A stretch of 64,000 bases of DNA from Rhizobiales bacterium GAS188 (GCA_900104855.1 FNSS01000001.1:2790001-2854000), one strand, 5' to 3'; positions 36,906 to 47,046 are shown, numbered from the stretch's first letter. The notes: generated by a model not told the origin, from the sequence alone. Numbers and translations: made by a program.

Positions 36906-39035
36906 ATGAGCGCCGGCGAAGACCTTCCCCCAAACGAGATCGAAGCCGAGGCCGAAAGCGAGGACCTCGAGGACGGGCTCGCGCCGCTCGAGCCTGACGA
37001 CGCAACCGAGGAGGACGAGGCCTCCCCGGCCGCGCTTGGCGGCGGCGCGGCGGTCATCCGCCGGCAGCTCAAGACCGCGCCCAACGCACCCGGCGTCTAT
37101 CGCATGTTCGCGGCCAATGGCGACGTGCTCTATGTCGGCAAGGCCCGCAATATCCGGGCTCGCATTGCCGCCTATGCGCGCGGCCAGGCCCATACCAACC
37201 GCATCACCCGCATGATCGCCGAGACGGCGACCATGGAATTCGTCACCACGGGCACCGAAACCGAGGCGCTGCTGCTCGAGGCGAACCTCATCAAGCAGCT
37301 GAAGCCGCGCTACAACGTGCTGCTGCGCGACGACAAATCCTTCCCCTATATCCTGGTCACCAAGGACCATGTGTCGCCCCAGATCACCAAGCATCGCGGC
37401 GCCCGCAACCGGCCAGGCGATTATTACGGCCCCTTCGCCAGCGTCTGGGCCGTCAACCGCACGCTGAACGCCCTGCAGCGCGCCTTCCTGCTGCGCTCCT
37501 GCTCGGATTCCTTTTACGAGAACCGCACCCGGCCCTGCCTGCTGTTCCAGATCAAGCGCTGCTCCGGGCCCTGCACCGGCGAGATCCCGCATACGGCCTA
37601 TGCGGAGCTGGTCACCGAGGCGCGCGATTTCCTCTCCGGCAAGAGCCGCACCGTGCGGGCAAGGCTCGGCACGGAGATGCAGGAAGCTTCGGACGCGCTC
37701 GAGTTCGAGCGCGCCGCCAGATTGCGCGACCGTATCGCGGCACTTTCCGCGATCCAGGCGAGCCAGGACATCAACCCGCAATCGACCGAGGAGGCCGACG
37801 TGTTCGCGCTGGCGCGCCAGGCGGGCCATGTCTGCGTCGAGGCCTTCTTCTTCCGCAACTACCAGAACTGGGGCAATCGCGCCTATTTTCCCAAGGCCGA
37901 TCCGTCCTTGCCGGATGCCGAAGTGCTCGGCGCCTTCCTGGCCCAGTTCTACGACGACAAGCCCACACCGAGGCTGATCCTGCTGTCGCATGAGGTCGAG
38001 GACCAGGAGCTGTTGCGCGAAGCCCTGTCGGCGCGCGCCGGCAGGCGGCTCGAGATCATCGCGCCCAAGCGCGGCGAGAAGCACGATCTGGTGGCGCATG
38101 CCGCCAAGAACGGCGCCGAGGCCCTGGCGCGCCGCCTCGCCGACACCTCCTCGCAGGAGAAGCTGCTCGCCGCGGCAGGCACGACCTTCGGCCAGACGAC
38201 GCCGCCGCGCCGCGTCGAGGTCTATGACAACTCCCATATCATGGGCACGAATGCGATCGGGGCGATGATCGTCGCAGGCCCCCAGGGCTTCATGAAGACG
38301 CATTATCGCACCTTCAACATCAAGTCCGAGGAGCTGACGCCCGGCGACGATTACGGGATGATGCGCGAAGTGCTCAAGCGCCGCTTCGCCCGGCTGGTGA
38401 AGGAGAATCCGCGCGCGGAGTCGCCGCAGGCCGTAGCGGACAGCCAGCCGGGTCTCGAGGAAGCAAGCGGGGCGCGCGTCTTAGGGCTTCCGACGGAGTT
38501 GGGGCTTCCGGCGGAGTTGGAGCTTCCCGCGGAGTCCTCGGCCGGTAAGGATGGCCAAGATCTGGATCCGGACGCCTTTCCGGCTTGGCCGGATCTCGTG
38601 ATCATCGATGGCGGCAAAGGCCAGCTGCAGGCGGCGCTCGACGCCCTTGCCGAGGTCGGCGCGGCCGATGTGCCGGTGGTGTCGATCGCCAAGGGGCCGG
38701 ACCGCAATGCCGGGCGCGAGAGCTTCCATATTCCGGGCCGCGAGCCCTTCCGGCTGGAGCCGCGCGATCCGACGCTGTATTTCATCCAGCGCCTGCGCGA
38801 CGAGGCGCATCGTTTCGCCATCGGCACGCATCGCGCCAAGCGCTCGCGCGAGCTGGTCAGGAGCCCGCTCGACGAGATCGGGGGCGTCGGCCCGCGCCGC
38901 AAGCGCGCCCTGCTCTTGCATTTCGGCACCGTCAAGGCGATCGAGCGCGCCTCGCTCGACGATCTCGCCCATACGCCGGGCGTGAACGAAGCGACCGCCA
39001 AGGCCGTCTACGGCTTCTTCCACCCGCAGTCCTGA
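36906..39035 (+). CDS. uvrC: UvrABC nucleotide excision repair endonuclease subunit C
   Basis: 709 residues from ATG 36906 (ATG 36870 adds 12). Order: acidic N-terminal tail, GIY-YIG nuclease (APGVYRMF...[13 protein letters not shown]), Cys cluster, UVR domain ([14 protein letters not shown]), RNase H-like nuclease ([32 protein letters not shown]) and C-terminal helix-hairpin-helix ([13 protein letters not shown]). It makes both incisions around DNA lesions. The RNase H domain is split by an insert of about 60 residues containing three tandem 18-base repeats (38484-38537). The acidic tail and the insert make it longer than the usual 600-650. Confidence 0.93.
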   Translation: MSAGEDLPPNEIEAEAESEDLEDGLAPLEPDDATEEDEASPAALGGGAAVIRRQLKTAPNAPGVYRMFAANGDVLYVGKARNIRARIAAYARGQAHTNRITRMIAETATMEFVTTGTETEALLLEANLIKQLKPRYNVLLRDDKSFPYILVTKDHVSPQITKHRGARNRPGDYYGPFASVWAVNRTLNALQRAFLLRSCSDSFYENRTRPCLLFQIKRCSGPCTGEIPHTAYAELVTEARDFLSGKSRTVRARLGTEMQEASDALEFERAARLRDRIAALSAIQASQDINPQSTEEADVFALARQAGHVCVEAFFFRNYQNWGNRAYFPKADPSLPDAEVLGAFLAQFYDDKPTPRLILLSHEVEDQELLREALSARAGRRLEIIAPKRGEKHDLVAHAAKNGAEALARRLADTSSQEKLLAAAGTTFGQTTPPRRVEVYDNSHIMGTNAIGAMIVAGPQGFMKTHYRTFNIKSEELTPGDDYGMMREVLKRRFARLVKENPRAESPQAVADSQPGLEEASGARVLGLPTELGLPAELELPAESSAGKDGQDLDPDAFPAWPDLVIIDGGKGQLQAALDALAEVGAADVPVVSIAKGPDRNAGRESFHIPGREPFRLEPRDPTLYFIQRLRDEAHRFAIGTHRAKRSRELVRSPLDEIGGVGPRRKRALLLHFGTVKAIERASLDDLAHTPGVNEATAKAVYGFFHPQS

Positions 39036-39102
39036 GCCGGGCTGGCCGCGGCTGTCCCCATCGCCGTGGGTAACGATAGCGCTTATGTGATAGGTCAGCG
39101 AT

Positions 39103-39127
39103 TTATGTCGGCCCGAAGCCGGCATAA
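39103..39127. terminator. Hairpin downstream of uvrC
   Basis: A 10-bp stem (39103-39112 with 39118-39127, one G-T pair) closes a CCGAA loop. A second GC palindrome (GCGGCCGC twice, 39134-39155) follows. Either could terminate uvrC. Confidence 0.5.
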
Positions 39128-39208
39128 GAGGGCGCGGCCGCCTTTGCGCGGCCGCTTCGCAGGCATCGATCAAGAAAAACCACCGACCAAAGGCAACCGA
39201 GGATCGAC

Positions 39209-39916
39209 ATGATCACGCTTTATGGAATGACGAGCCCCAATGTGGTGAAGATCATCATCGCGCTCGAGGAGCTGCAACTGCCTTTCGAGCTGAAAACCGT
39301 GGATGTCTTCGCCGGCCAGCAATTCGATCCGGAGTTCGTCAAGCTTAATCCGAGCGCCAAGGTGCCGGTGATCACCGATTCGGACGGGCCCGGCGGCAAG
39401 CCCTATACGCTGTTCGAATCGGGCGCGATCCTGCTCTATCTCGCCGAGAAGACCGGCAAGTTCCTGCCGACCGAGCCTGCGGCGCGCTATGACGTCCTGC
39501 AATGGCTGATGGTGCAGCTGACAGGCGTCGGGCCGATGTTCGGCCAGTTCGTGCATTTCTTCCGTTTCATGCCAGGCGATGAGTATTCGGTGAGCCGCTA
39601 CCGCACCCAGGTCAAACGGCTCTGCGAGGTGCTGGATGCGAGGCTCGCCCAGGTGCCGTTTCTCGGCGGCGCCGAATATTCGATCGCCGACATCGCCACT
39701 TTCCCCTGGGCGCGCAACATCAAGGCGTTCCCCGGACAGGACGCGAGCGCCTACCCGCATATCGCGGCCTGGGTCGAAAAGATCGCGGCGCGTCCGCCGG
39801 TGGCGCGCGCCATCGCCATGATCGAGAAGGTACGGCCGACGCTCACCACCCCCGACACGGCGGCCCCGGATACGCTCGACAAGCTGTTCGGGCGCGGCAA
39901 GCACGCGCTGGCTTGA
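39209..39916 (+). CDS. Glutathione S-transferase family protein
   Basis: 235 residues. The N-terminal thioredoxin-like domain has YGMTSPNVVKIIIALEEL (the Thr/Asn active-site region seen in YfcG/YghU-type nu-class GSTs), the cis-Pro motif AKVPVITD, and the glutathione-binding ES in TLFESGAILLYLAEK. A helical C-terminal domain follows. Some members are disulfide reductases rather than transferases. It is a single gene with its own RBS region (CGAGGATCGAC). Confidence 0.88.
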   Translation: MITLYGMTSPNVVKIIIALEELQLPFELKTVDVFAGQQFDPEFVKLNPSAKVPVITDSDGPGGKPYTLFESGAILLYLAEKTGKFLPTEPAARYDVLQWLMVQLTGVGPMFGQFVHFFRFMPGDEYSVSRYRTQVKRLCEVLDARLAQVPFLGGAEYSIADIATFPWARNIKAFPGQDASAYPHIAAWVEKIAARPPVARAIAMIEKVRPTLTTPDTAAPDTLDKLFGRGKHALA

Positions 39917-39946
39917 GCCCGTGATATCGGTCCAGTGCTATTCCGG

Positions 39947-40735
39947 CTAAAGCCGGGGCGGCGTCGACAGGAAGCCGATCTCGCTGCCCTCGATCACGGC
40001 GCAAGTGAGGCGCCCGGTCGCATAGGCGCCGGTATCGACATTCACCCGGTTGGCGCGGAGTTCGGGCTGCGCCACCGGCGTATGTCCGTGCACGATCGTC
40101 ATGCCGAAATCCTGTCCCCAATACAGGAACTCCTCGCGGATCCAGATCAGGTCATGGGGGTCTTGCGCCTCGAGCGCCACGCCCGGCCGCACCCCGGCAT
40201 GGCAGAAGAAGTAATCACCGATCCGATCGCAGAATTTGAGCGAGAGGAAGAAATCCCGGTGCGGCTCCGGCATCGCGGCCAGCAAGGCGTTACGCGCTTC
40301 GCCAAAACCGCGGCCGAAGCGCATCTCGCCGATCTCGACGCCATAGGAGATCAGCGTCTCGAGCCCGCCGAAGCCGCGCCATTGGTGACCGTCGAGCGGA
40401 TCGGCGAGGAAGCGCAGCATCGCCTCCTCGTGATTGCCCATCAGGAAGATCGAATGAGGCCGCGCTTCGGCAAAGCCGATGAGCATGTCGATCACCTGGC
40501 GCGAGGCCGGGCCGCGATCGATATAGTCGCCGAGAAAGACCACCGTGACCGAGGGTGACGGCCTGCGCGCCGCGTCGGCCGCGATGATCTCCTGCATCTC
40601 GGCGAGGAGATCGGCCCGGCCATGGATGTCGCCGACTGCATAGACGCGTTCGCCCGGGGGCAAGCGCTTGGGCACCCTGTAACGCACCCGCCGCGCCACC
40701 TGATCGCTCAAGCCGATATTCCTGGCGTCGCTCAT
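39947..40735 (-). CDS. Metallophosphoesterase (PPP-type serine/threonine phosphatase-like)
   Basis: 262 residues from ATG 40735. The di-metal site motifs are present in order: VYAVGDIHGRADLL (GDxHG), FLGDYIDRGP (GDxxDRG), LMGNHEEAML (GNHE), and HGHTPVAQPE. The family includes protein phosphatases and diadenosine tetraphosphatases. It is convergent with the GST gene. The target cannot be told from sequence. Confidence 0.87.
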   Translation of the reverse strand: MSDARNIGLSDQVARRVRYRVPKRLPPGERVYAVGDIHGRADLLAEMQEIIAADAARRPSPSVTVVFLGDYIDRGPASRQVIDMLIGFAEARPHSIFLMGNHEEAMLRFLADPLDGHQWRGFGGLETLISYGVEIGEMRFGRGFGEARNALLAAMPEPHRDFFLSLKFCDRIGDYFFCHAGVRPGVALEAQDPHDLIWIREEFLYWGQDFGMTIVHGHTPVAQPELRANRVNVDTGAYATGRLTCAVIEGSEIGFLSTPPRL

Positions 40736-40851
40736 CGATCCGCCTGCCAACCCATTGCCCGCGCAGGGCCGCTCTCGACTCTTGGGGCGCTAATGATCAT
40801 CCTGGATCGTGGCAGGCTGGTGTCCAGCCGATTCGCAAGGGGAGTGAGCCA

Positions 40852-41571
40852 ATGTCAGCCGACTACTGCCACCCGACCGCGCCGCATAAGAAGCTCCGCA
40901 TGCCGAACTGGTATGTGTCGAGCCTGATGATGGATCGCGCCCTCGATGCGGTCGCCCGCCGCGTCAAGAAGCTCGATCGCAAGCACGACATCCCCTATGT
41001 GGCCGGGTATTCCAAGGACGGCAAGACGATCTATATCGACCGCCATTTGCCGAGCGAGATGGAATATAAGGGCCGCAAGATCAACACGGACCGCTTCCTG
41101 CTCCTGCATGAGGAGGTGGAGAAGACGCTGATCGATCAGCTGAACCTGCATTATCTGCATGCCCATCAGATCGCCACGCGAGCCGAGGAGGCCGCCGTGC
41201 GCGCCGCCGGGATCAACTGGCGCGACTATGACCGCTTCATGCAGAAATACGTGAAGAAGATGGGCGATGAGGGCCTCAGCAAGATTCCGGGCGATCTCGA
41301 CCTCAAACCCTATCGCGACGAGCACGACACGGAACTGCTCGAGCGCATGGCGACCTCGGTGGCCAAGGGCGAACACCCGCCGGGCGTCGACAAGGCCAAG
41401 CTGCACACCAAGATCAAGTCGCATATCGCCCATCTCGCCACCCACGCGCATTCGGCGAAGGCCGGAGGCGTAGCGATCGCCAGGAAGGCGGCTCCGGTGA
41501 AGAAGGCGGCAGCTAAGAAGGCGGCGGCTAAGAAAGCCCCTGTGAAGAAGGTTGCTGCGAAGCGCAAATAA
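40852..41571 (+). CDS. Uncharacterised protein with HEEVE motif and histone-H1-like tail
   Basis: 239 residues. I do not recognise the family. Residues near 80-110 read LLLHEEVEKTLIDQLNLHYLHAHQIATRAEE, here quoted in parts: LLLHEEVEKTL then HYLHAHQIATRAEE. A His-Glu pair followed by further His and Glu residues on two helices could bind a metal. The last 35 residues are Ala/Lys/Pro repeats (KKAAAKKAAAKKAPVKK) like histone H1 or alginate-regulator tails that bind DNA or RNA. The domain is cytoplasmic, with no signal or TM helix. The RBS is GGGGAGTG before ATG 40852. Confidence 0.75.
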   Translation: MSADYCHPTAPHKKLRMPNWYVSSLMMDRALDAVARRVKKLDRKHDIPYVAGYSKDGKTIYIDRHLPSEMEYKGRKINTDRFLLLHEEVEKTLIDQLNLHYLHAHQIATRAEEAAVRAAGINWRDYDRFMQKYVKKMGDEGLSKIPGDLDLKPYRDEHDTELLERMATSVAKGEHPPGVDKAKLHTKIKSHIAHLATHAHSAKAGGVAIARKAAPVKKAAAKKAAAKKAPVKKVAAKRK

Positions 41572-41591
41572 GGGACACCACTCGCGCGCTT

Positions 41592-41728
41592 ACCTTCTCC
41601 CGCTCTTGGGCGGGAGAAGGTGCCGAGGCGAAGCCGAGGCGGATGAGGGGCGGTTGAGCGCTTCACCGGCGTCCCTCATCCGCCCTCACTACGTTCGGGC
41701 ACCTTCTCCCGCAAAGAGCGGGAGAAGG
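41592..41728. repeat. Composite two-hairpin intergenic repeat (RIME-like), second copy
   Basis: Hairpin ACCTTCTCCCGC/GCGGGAGAAGGT (41592-41621) and hairpin CCTTCTCCCGC/GCGGGAGAAGG (41702-41728) flank about 80 bases that contain GAGGCGGATGAGGGG and CCCTCATCCGCC, themselves complementary. The whole element can therefore fold as one long cruciform. It fills the gap between convergent genes. Confidence 0.8.
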
Positions 41729-41737
41729 AAGAAGGTG

Positions 41738-44700
41738 TCACTCCTCCATGGTCAGGAGGCTCGCATTGCCGCCCGCCGCGGCTGTGTTGATCGAAACGAC
41801 CTGCTCGGTGGCAAAGCGCTTCAGATAATTCGGGCCGCCAGCCTTCGGGCCGGTGCCCGAGAGGCCGTGACCGCCGAAGGGCTGCACGCCGACGACGGCG
41901 CCGATCATGTTGCGGTTGATGTAGAGATTGCCGGCATGGGACAGCTCGGTCACCAGCTTGGCGGTGTCGTCGATGCGCGAATGCAGCCCCATGGTCAGCC
42001 CGTAACCGGTCGAGTTGATCTCGCCCATCAGGCGCGCCAGTTGTCCGGCCTTGTAGCGCACCACATGCAGGATCGGCCCGAACACCTCCTGCTTCAGCTC
42101 GGCGGCGCGCTCGAGGCGGATGACGCAAGGCGCGACGAAGCTGCCGGTCGAGGGCGCGGCCCCCGCATAGAGCACCTGCCCTTGCGCGCGCCTCTCCGCC
42201 ACATAGGCGTCGAGCTTCTGCTTGGCCTCGGCATCGATGACGGGGCCGACCTGCACCGAGGGATCGCGAGGATCGCCGATCTTCAGTTCCTTGGCGGCGC
42301 CGATCACCATCTCCAGCATGCGCTCGGCAACATCTTCCTGCAGGCAGAGCAGCCGCAAGGCCGAGCAGCGCTGGCCGGCAGAGCGGAAGGCCGAGAGCAC
42401 CACATCGTCGGAGACCTGCTCGGGCAACGCGGTGGCGTCGACGATCATGGCGTTGATGCCGCCGGTCTCGGCGATCAGCGGCACGATCGGCCCGTCCTTG
42501 GCGGCGAGCGCCCGGTTGATGAGCCGCGCCACCTCGGTCGAGCCCGTGAAGGCGACACCGGCTACCGCCTCATGCGCGACCAGCGCCGCGCCGACATCGC
42601 CCGCGCCCGGCACGAAGGCGAGCGCACCCTTGGGCACGCCGGCTTCGTGCAGCAGTTTCACGGCCTCGAAGGCAATCAGCGGCGTCTGCTCGGCGGGCTT
42701 GGCGACCGCCGCATTGCCGGCCGCCAGCGCCGCCGTCACCTGGCCGGTGAAGATCGCCAGCGGGAAGTTCCAGGGGCTGATGCAGACGAACACGCCGCGC
42801 CCGCGCAGGCTGAGGCGGTTCTCCTCTCCGGCAGGCCCCGGCAGCACCTCGCCATCGGCGAAGCCGAGCCGGGCCTGCGCCGCGTAATAGCGGCAGAAAT
42901 CGACCGCTTCACGGATCTCGGCGAGCGCATCGTCCAAGGTCTTGCCGGCCTCGGCCTGCAGCAGGGCGGTGAAGCGCCCCTGGCGCGCCTCGATGAGGTC
43001 GGCGGCGCGATCGAGGCAGGCGGCACGCTGCGTGGCGGGAGTGGCGTTCCAGGACGGGGCGGCGCGTGAGGCGCTGGCCATGGCGCGCGCCACTGTGGCG
43101 CGATCGGCCTCCACCACCTGCCCGACCGGCTTGCCGTCGATCGGGCTGTCGACGCTGCGCGCCGAGCCGGTGCCCTGCTTGCCGTCGATGAGGGGCACGG
43201 CGCACAAGCCCTGCCCGGCTCCTTGCCGCGCCGCGCCGAGAAAGGCCGCGAGGCTGTCGCGATGGCCGAACTCGACACCGGCCGAATTCTTGCGGGCCGC
43301 GCCATAGAGAGCGGCCGGCAGCGGCAGACGCGGATTGGCAGCCTTGGCGGCGCTGCCGACCCGCACCAGGGGTCGCTCGATCAGGCTCTCGACCGGCACG
43401 TCGGGATCGGCCGCCATACTGACGAAGGAGGAATTGGCGCCGTTCTCGAGCAGGCGACGCACCAGATAGGCAAGGAGATCGCGATGCCCGCCGACCGGCG
43501 CATAGGTGCGGCAGGCGACGCCCGGCGCCATCTCGGCGAGCTCGCCATAGAGCGCCTCTCCCATGCCGTGCAGCCGCTGGAACTCGAAGCCTTCATCGGT
43601 GGCGCCGTTGGCGCGCTTGGCCTCGCCCGCCGCATGCAGGGCGCTCGCGACCGTCAGCGCGTTGTGGGTGGCGATCTGCGGATAGATGCGCGGGCGCAGC
43701 GAGAGCAGCTTCTCGGCACAGGCGAGATAGTTGAGATCGGTCATCGCCTTGCGGGTGAAGACCGGATAGCCGTCAAGCCCACGCTCCTGGGCGCGCTTGA
43801 CCTCGGTATCCCAATAGGCGCCCTTGACGAGGCGCACCATGAAGCGCCGGTCGAGCGTCTCGGCGAGCGAGGCGATCCAGTCGATCACCGCAAGGGCGCG
43901 CTTCTGATAGGCCTGGATGGCAAGCCCGAAGCCGTCCCAATCGGCGAGCGACGCATTGGCCGCGACGGCGCCGATCACGTCGAGGGAGAGCTCGAGCCGG
44001 TCGGCCTCCTCGGCATCGACGGTGAAGTTGAGGTCATGGGCCTTGGCCATGCGGGCGAGCTCGACGACGCGCGGCACGAGCTCGGCCATGACACGCTCGC
44101 GGCTCGTCGCCTCATAGCGGGGATGCAGCGCCGACAGCTTGACCGAGATGCCCGGCCGGTTGGGCAAAGGCGTGTTGCCGGCAGCCCGGCCGATGGCTTC
44201 GATCGCCTTGGCGTAGCTGTCGAAATAGCGGGCCGCATCCTCGGCGGTGCGGGCGCCTTCGCCGAGCATGTCGAAGGAATAGCGCGCCAGCCTCCCGGTT
44301 CCGGAGCGAGCCCGCTTGAGGGCCGCCTCGATGGTCTCGCCGAGCACGAAATGATTGCCCATGACGCGCATCGCCTGGCGGGTCGCGGTGCGCACCGCCG
44401 GCAGGCCGATGCGCTTGGCGAGGCCGGCAACGATGCTGTGCGGCGTCTCGCCCGGCTGGATGATGCGCGAGGTGATCGACAAGGCCCAGGCCGAGGCGGA
44501 GACGAGAAGCGCATCCGACTTCGTCTCGTGATGGGCGAAATCGCCCTGGCCGAGCTTGTCCTCGATCAGCCGGTCGGCGGTTGCGGCGTCCGGCACGCGC
44601 AGCAGCGCCTCGGCGAGCACCATCAGGGCGAGGCCCTCCTTGGTGGAGAGCGAATATTCGCGCAGCACTTCCTCGACGCCGCCGATGCCGCCGCTTCTGC

Positions 44701-44866
44701 CGCGGATGGCGCCGATCAGGCGGCGCGCATCGGTGTCGATCGCGGACTCCTCGGCCGGCGTGCCGTCGGCGCGGCCGAGCAGGGAGCGGGCGAGCTTCTC
44801 GTCATCGGGCGCGAAGGCCGCCGTGAATTCAGGTATCGGACAGGCTGAGGGCTCGGTTGCCGGCAT
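41738..44866 (-). CDS. putA: Bifunctional proline dehydrogenase / L-glutamate-gamma-semialdehyde dehydrogenase
   Basis: 1042 residues from ATG 44866 (GGAG upstream). The N-terminal PRODH barrel has NRPGISVKLSALHPRYE, LNFTVDAEEADRLELSLD and RFMVRLVKGAYWDTEVKRAQ (FAD site). The C-terminal aldehyde dehydrogenase has the catalytic Cys in AFRSAGQRCSALRLL and the Glu in LIAETGGINAMIVD. It oxidises proline to glutamate, feeding electrons to quinone. There is no N-terminal ribbon-helix-helix domain, so this PutA does not repress itself. The SorC-type gene upstream, 135 bases away on the same strand, is a candidate regulator. Confidence 0.94.
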   Translation of the reverse strand: MPATEPSACPIPEFTAAFAPDDEKLARSLLGRADGTPAEESAIDTDARRLIGAIRGRSGGIGGVEEVLREYSLSTKEGLALMVLAEALLRVPDAATADRLIEDKLGQGDFAHHETKSDALLVSASAWALSITSRIIQPGETPHSIVAGLAKRIGLPAVRTATRQAMRVMGNHFVLGETIEAALKRARSGTGRLARYSFDMLGEGARTAEDAARYFDSYAKAIEAIGRAAGNTPLPNRPGISVKLSALHPRYEATSRERVMAELVPRVVELARMAKAHDLNFTVDAEEADRLELSLDVIGAVAANASLADWDGFGLAIQAYQKRALAVIDWIASLAETLDRRFMVRLVKGAYWDTEVKRAQERGLDGYPVFTRKAMTDLNYLACAEKLLSLRPRIYPQIATHNALTVASALHAAGEAKRANGATDEGFEFQRLHGMGEALYGELAEMAPGVACRTYAPVGGHRDLLAYLVRRLLENGANSSFVSMAADPDVPVESLIERPLVRVGSAAKAANPRLPLPAALYGAARKNSAGVEFGHRDSLAAFLGAARQGAGQGLCAVPLIDGKQGTGSARSVDSPIDGKPVGQVVEADRATVARAMASASRAAPSWNATPATQRAACLDRAADLIEARQGRFTALLQAEAGKTLDDALAEIREAVDFCRYYAAQARLGFADGEVLPGPAGEENRLSLRGRGVFVCISPWNFPLAIFTGQVTAALAAGNAAVAKPAEQTPLIAFEAVKLLHEAGVPKGALAFVPGAGDVGAALVAHEAVAGVAFTGSTEVARLINRALAAKDGPIVPLIAETGGINAMIVDATALPEQVSDDVVLSAFRSAGQRCSALRLLCLQEDVAERMLEMVIGAAKELKIGDPRDPSVQVGPVIDAEAKQKLDAYVAERRAQGQVLYAGAAPSTGSFVAPCVIRLERAAELKQEVFGPILHVVRYKAGQLARLMGEINSTGYGLTMGLHSRIDDTAKLVTELSHAGNLYINRNMIGAVVGVQPFGGHGLSGTGPKAGGPNYLKRFATEQVVSINTAAAGGNASLLTMEE

Positions 44867-45001
44867 GACAAGCTCCTGACGTCGCCGGGCCGGAGAGGTC
44901 GGCGGCTCGGGCGTGGTGAACTCAAGTCGACGTCGTCTCATTCGGACGTCGTATTCTCGTTGTCGTATTATCGGTCTTGGCCCGCATGAAGATCTTGGCC
45001 G

Positions 45002-46033
45002 CTACGAGGTTTCTTGGCCGTTGTCTTTGGCGAGCGCCAGCACTGCGGTCGCGGTGATCTCGTCGGTGATGAACACGGTCGGGCGCAGCGCCCGCATGGC
45101 GCTCAAGATGGCTTCGGTCTTATGGGCGCCGCCCGAGGTCAGGATGCGTACCGGCGTCGAGGTCAGGGTCTCGATCGGCACCGCCATCACGGTCTCGTTG
45201 ATCGGGTGATCGACGAGATGGCCCTGGCGATCGAAATAATGGCAGAGGAGATCGCCCGCCGCGCCCTTGGCGATGAGGGATTTGCGCTCGCGCTCGGAGA
45301 CGAAGCCGAAGCGGAAGATGGTGTTGTCGGTCGACATGCCGCCGGCGCTGACCACGACGGCGTCGAGCGACCGCGCAAAGTCGAGAATGTCCTTCAAGCC
45401 GCAGCGCTCGACCAGGGCCCGCTTGGTCGCCACGCTGTCGACGAAGGCGGGGGCGGCGATCAGATAACAATCGGCATGGAACAGACGCGAGAACTGCCAG
45501 GCGAATTCGGAGGGGTTGTACTGCCGGGTCTTGGTGATGCCGCCGAGCAGCGACACCACCGACAGATTGCTCACCTGCTTCTCGCTGATGAAAGGCAAGG
45601 AGTTGATCAGCGTCCGGCCCCAGCCGAGCCCGATCTTCATGTCGCTGCGCAACAGCTTGGAGATATAGTCCCCGGTGGCGGCGCCGATCGGCAAGGTCGG
45701 GTCGGCGGCGCTGCTCGAAACCGGCGCGACGATCGCCTCCGTCACCCCAAAAACCCGCTGCAGCTCGAATTCGAGCCGCAAGAGCTCGGCCACATTGCGG
45801 CTGACCGATACGCGCACCTCGTGCAAGGCCCGCGCATCGCTCAACAGTCGCACCACCGTGACGCGCCCGACGCCCAATGTCTCGGCGATGGCGTTCTGCG
45901 TCATCTCCTCGACATAATACATCCAGGCGGCGCGCAATCTCAGTCGCGCGGAGCGGCGCCCGGTGCCGAGATCCGACACATCGAGCTCCGTGTCCGCCCC
46001 GGCCGGCTCCGATCTCGCCTTGCGTCTCGCCAT
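45002..46033 (-). CDS. SorC/DeoR-type sugar-binding transcriptional regulator
   Basis: 343 residues from ATG 46033 with GGAAGG upstream. The HTH is near residues 30-70 (MTQNAIAETLGVGRVTVVRLLSD), followed by the SorC effector domain of the NagB/RpiA sugar-phosphate isomerase fold (GLGWGRTLINSLPF, VVSLLGGITKTRQYNP, ILTSGGAHKTEAI). Such proteins sense phosphorylated sugars. Its gene lies upstream of putA on the same strand, an unusual pairing since alphaproteobacterial putA is normally under an Lrp-type PutR. Confidence 0.86.
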   Translation of the reverse strand: MARRKARSEPAGADTELDVSDLGTGRRSARLRLRAAWMYYVEEMTQNAIAETLGVGRVTVVRLLSDARALHEVRVSVSRNVAELLRLEFELQRVFGVTEAIVAPVSSSAADPTLPIGAATGDYISKLLRSDMKIGLGWGRTLINSLPFISEKQVSNLSVVSLLGGITKTRQYNPSEFAWQFSRLFHADCYLIAAPAFVDSVATKRALVERCGLKDILDFARSLDAVVVSAGGMSTDNTIFRFGFVSERERKSLIAKGAAGDLLCHYFDRQGHLVDHPINETVMAVPIETLTSTPVRILTSGGAHKTEAILSAMRALRPTVFITDEITATAVLALAKDNGQETS

Positions 46034-46221
46034 GCCTTCCTGCTCCCGATCCCCATGCAGTACAAGGAAATTCCGCCCGTGCAAGAGGCGGTCGCGAAAC
46101 GGCGCCACATCCCGCCTGCCGAGCGCCGCAACCGTCCTATGGCCGCGAGCCTTCATCGTGACCCTCGGCCCAGTACGTGCTATGCTGAAACGGTCATGTT
46201 TCATCCATTCCCAGGTTTTCG

Positions 46222-47046
46222 ATGCGGCATTTGACCGACGATATCGTGTTGTCCGTGAAGGACGCGGTGCGCAATCTCCGCTACGCGATCCGCAGCGAGG
46301 CGGAGTCATCGCGGGCCTCCGCCTTCGGTGATGCCGGGGCGAAGCCGGCCTTCGACCGCATGATGCCGCGCGGCAGGCGGCGCAGCCATATGGCGCGCTT
46401 CGTCGACAGCGTCTTCACCGAGGTCGAGAGCGGGGCGCTGGCGCTGGTCTCGCCGGCTCGCGATATCGGGCACAGCATCGTCTTTCCGCGACCGGTCTCG
46501 GCTTATTTCCGGCCCGGCGATGCGGCCCGGGACGAGGCGGCGGAGCGGCTGTTCGCGCGCACCCATTATCACGCCGTGAAGGCGCTGTTGCGCAGCTTCG
46601 GGCTCAACAACATGCTGATCTTCGAGCATGCCATCGGACGGGCCCGCGACGCGGTGCTGACGCGCCAAGCGGATCTCGTCGCAAGCGTCTGCGAACGGCC
46701 AATGCTTGCCGGCGAGGCCGAGCGGGTGCGCCTTTGCGCGGCCTTGGCCTGCGGCCTGGTCGCGGCGCGCCCTATCAAGGAGATCGACCTCTCCATGGCG
46801 GATGCGGCGCTGCCGCGCGGCCTCCTCGCCTCGCCGAACGCCTATTGCTTCGCGGTGATCGGGCTTTCGACCGCGATCGCCTCGACCCATGAGCAGGCCG
46901 AGCTTCCGGCCGGTTCCGAGATCCTGGAGAGCGCCAATGCGGTGGTCGATGTGCGCTTCGAGCGCTTTGCGACCGCGCTCGAGGCCGAGGATCCGGTCGC
47001 GGCCTTGACGGTCGAGTTCGCGGAGGTCCTGCCCTTCCTGCCGTGA
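46222..47046 (+). CDS. Hypothetical protein
   Basis: 274 residues, not recognised. It is helical and charged in its first 75 residues (MPRGRRRSHMARFVD is strongly basic), with no signal peptide or clear membrane helix, and weakly hydrophobic stretches near LRLCAALACGLVAARP and AVIGLSTAIAS. It is divergent from the SorC gene across 188 bases, so could share its promoter region. The open frame has strong third-position GC, supporting real coding. Confidence 0.6.
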   Translation: MRHLTDDIVLSVKDAVRNLRYAIRSEAESSRASAFGDAGAKPAFDRMMPRGRRRSHMARFVDSVFTEVESGALALVSPARDIGHSIVFPRPVSAYFRPGDAARDEAAERLFARTHYHAVKALLRSFGLNNMLIFEHAIGRARDAVLTRQADLVASVCERPMLAGEAERVRLCAALACGLVAARPIKEIDLSMADAALPRGLLASPNAYCFAVIGLSTAIASTHEQAELPAGSEILESANAVVDVRFERFATALEAEDPVAALTVEFAEVLPFLP

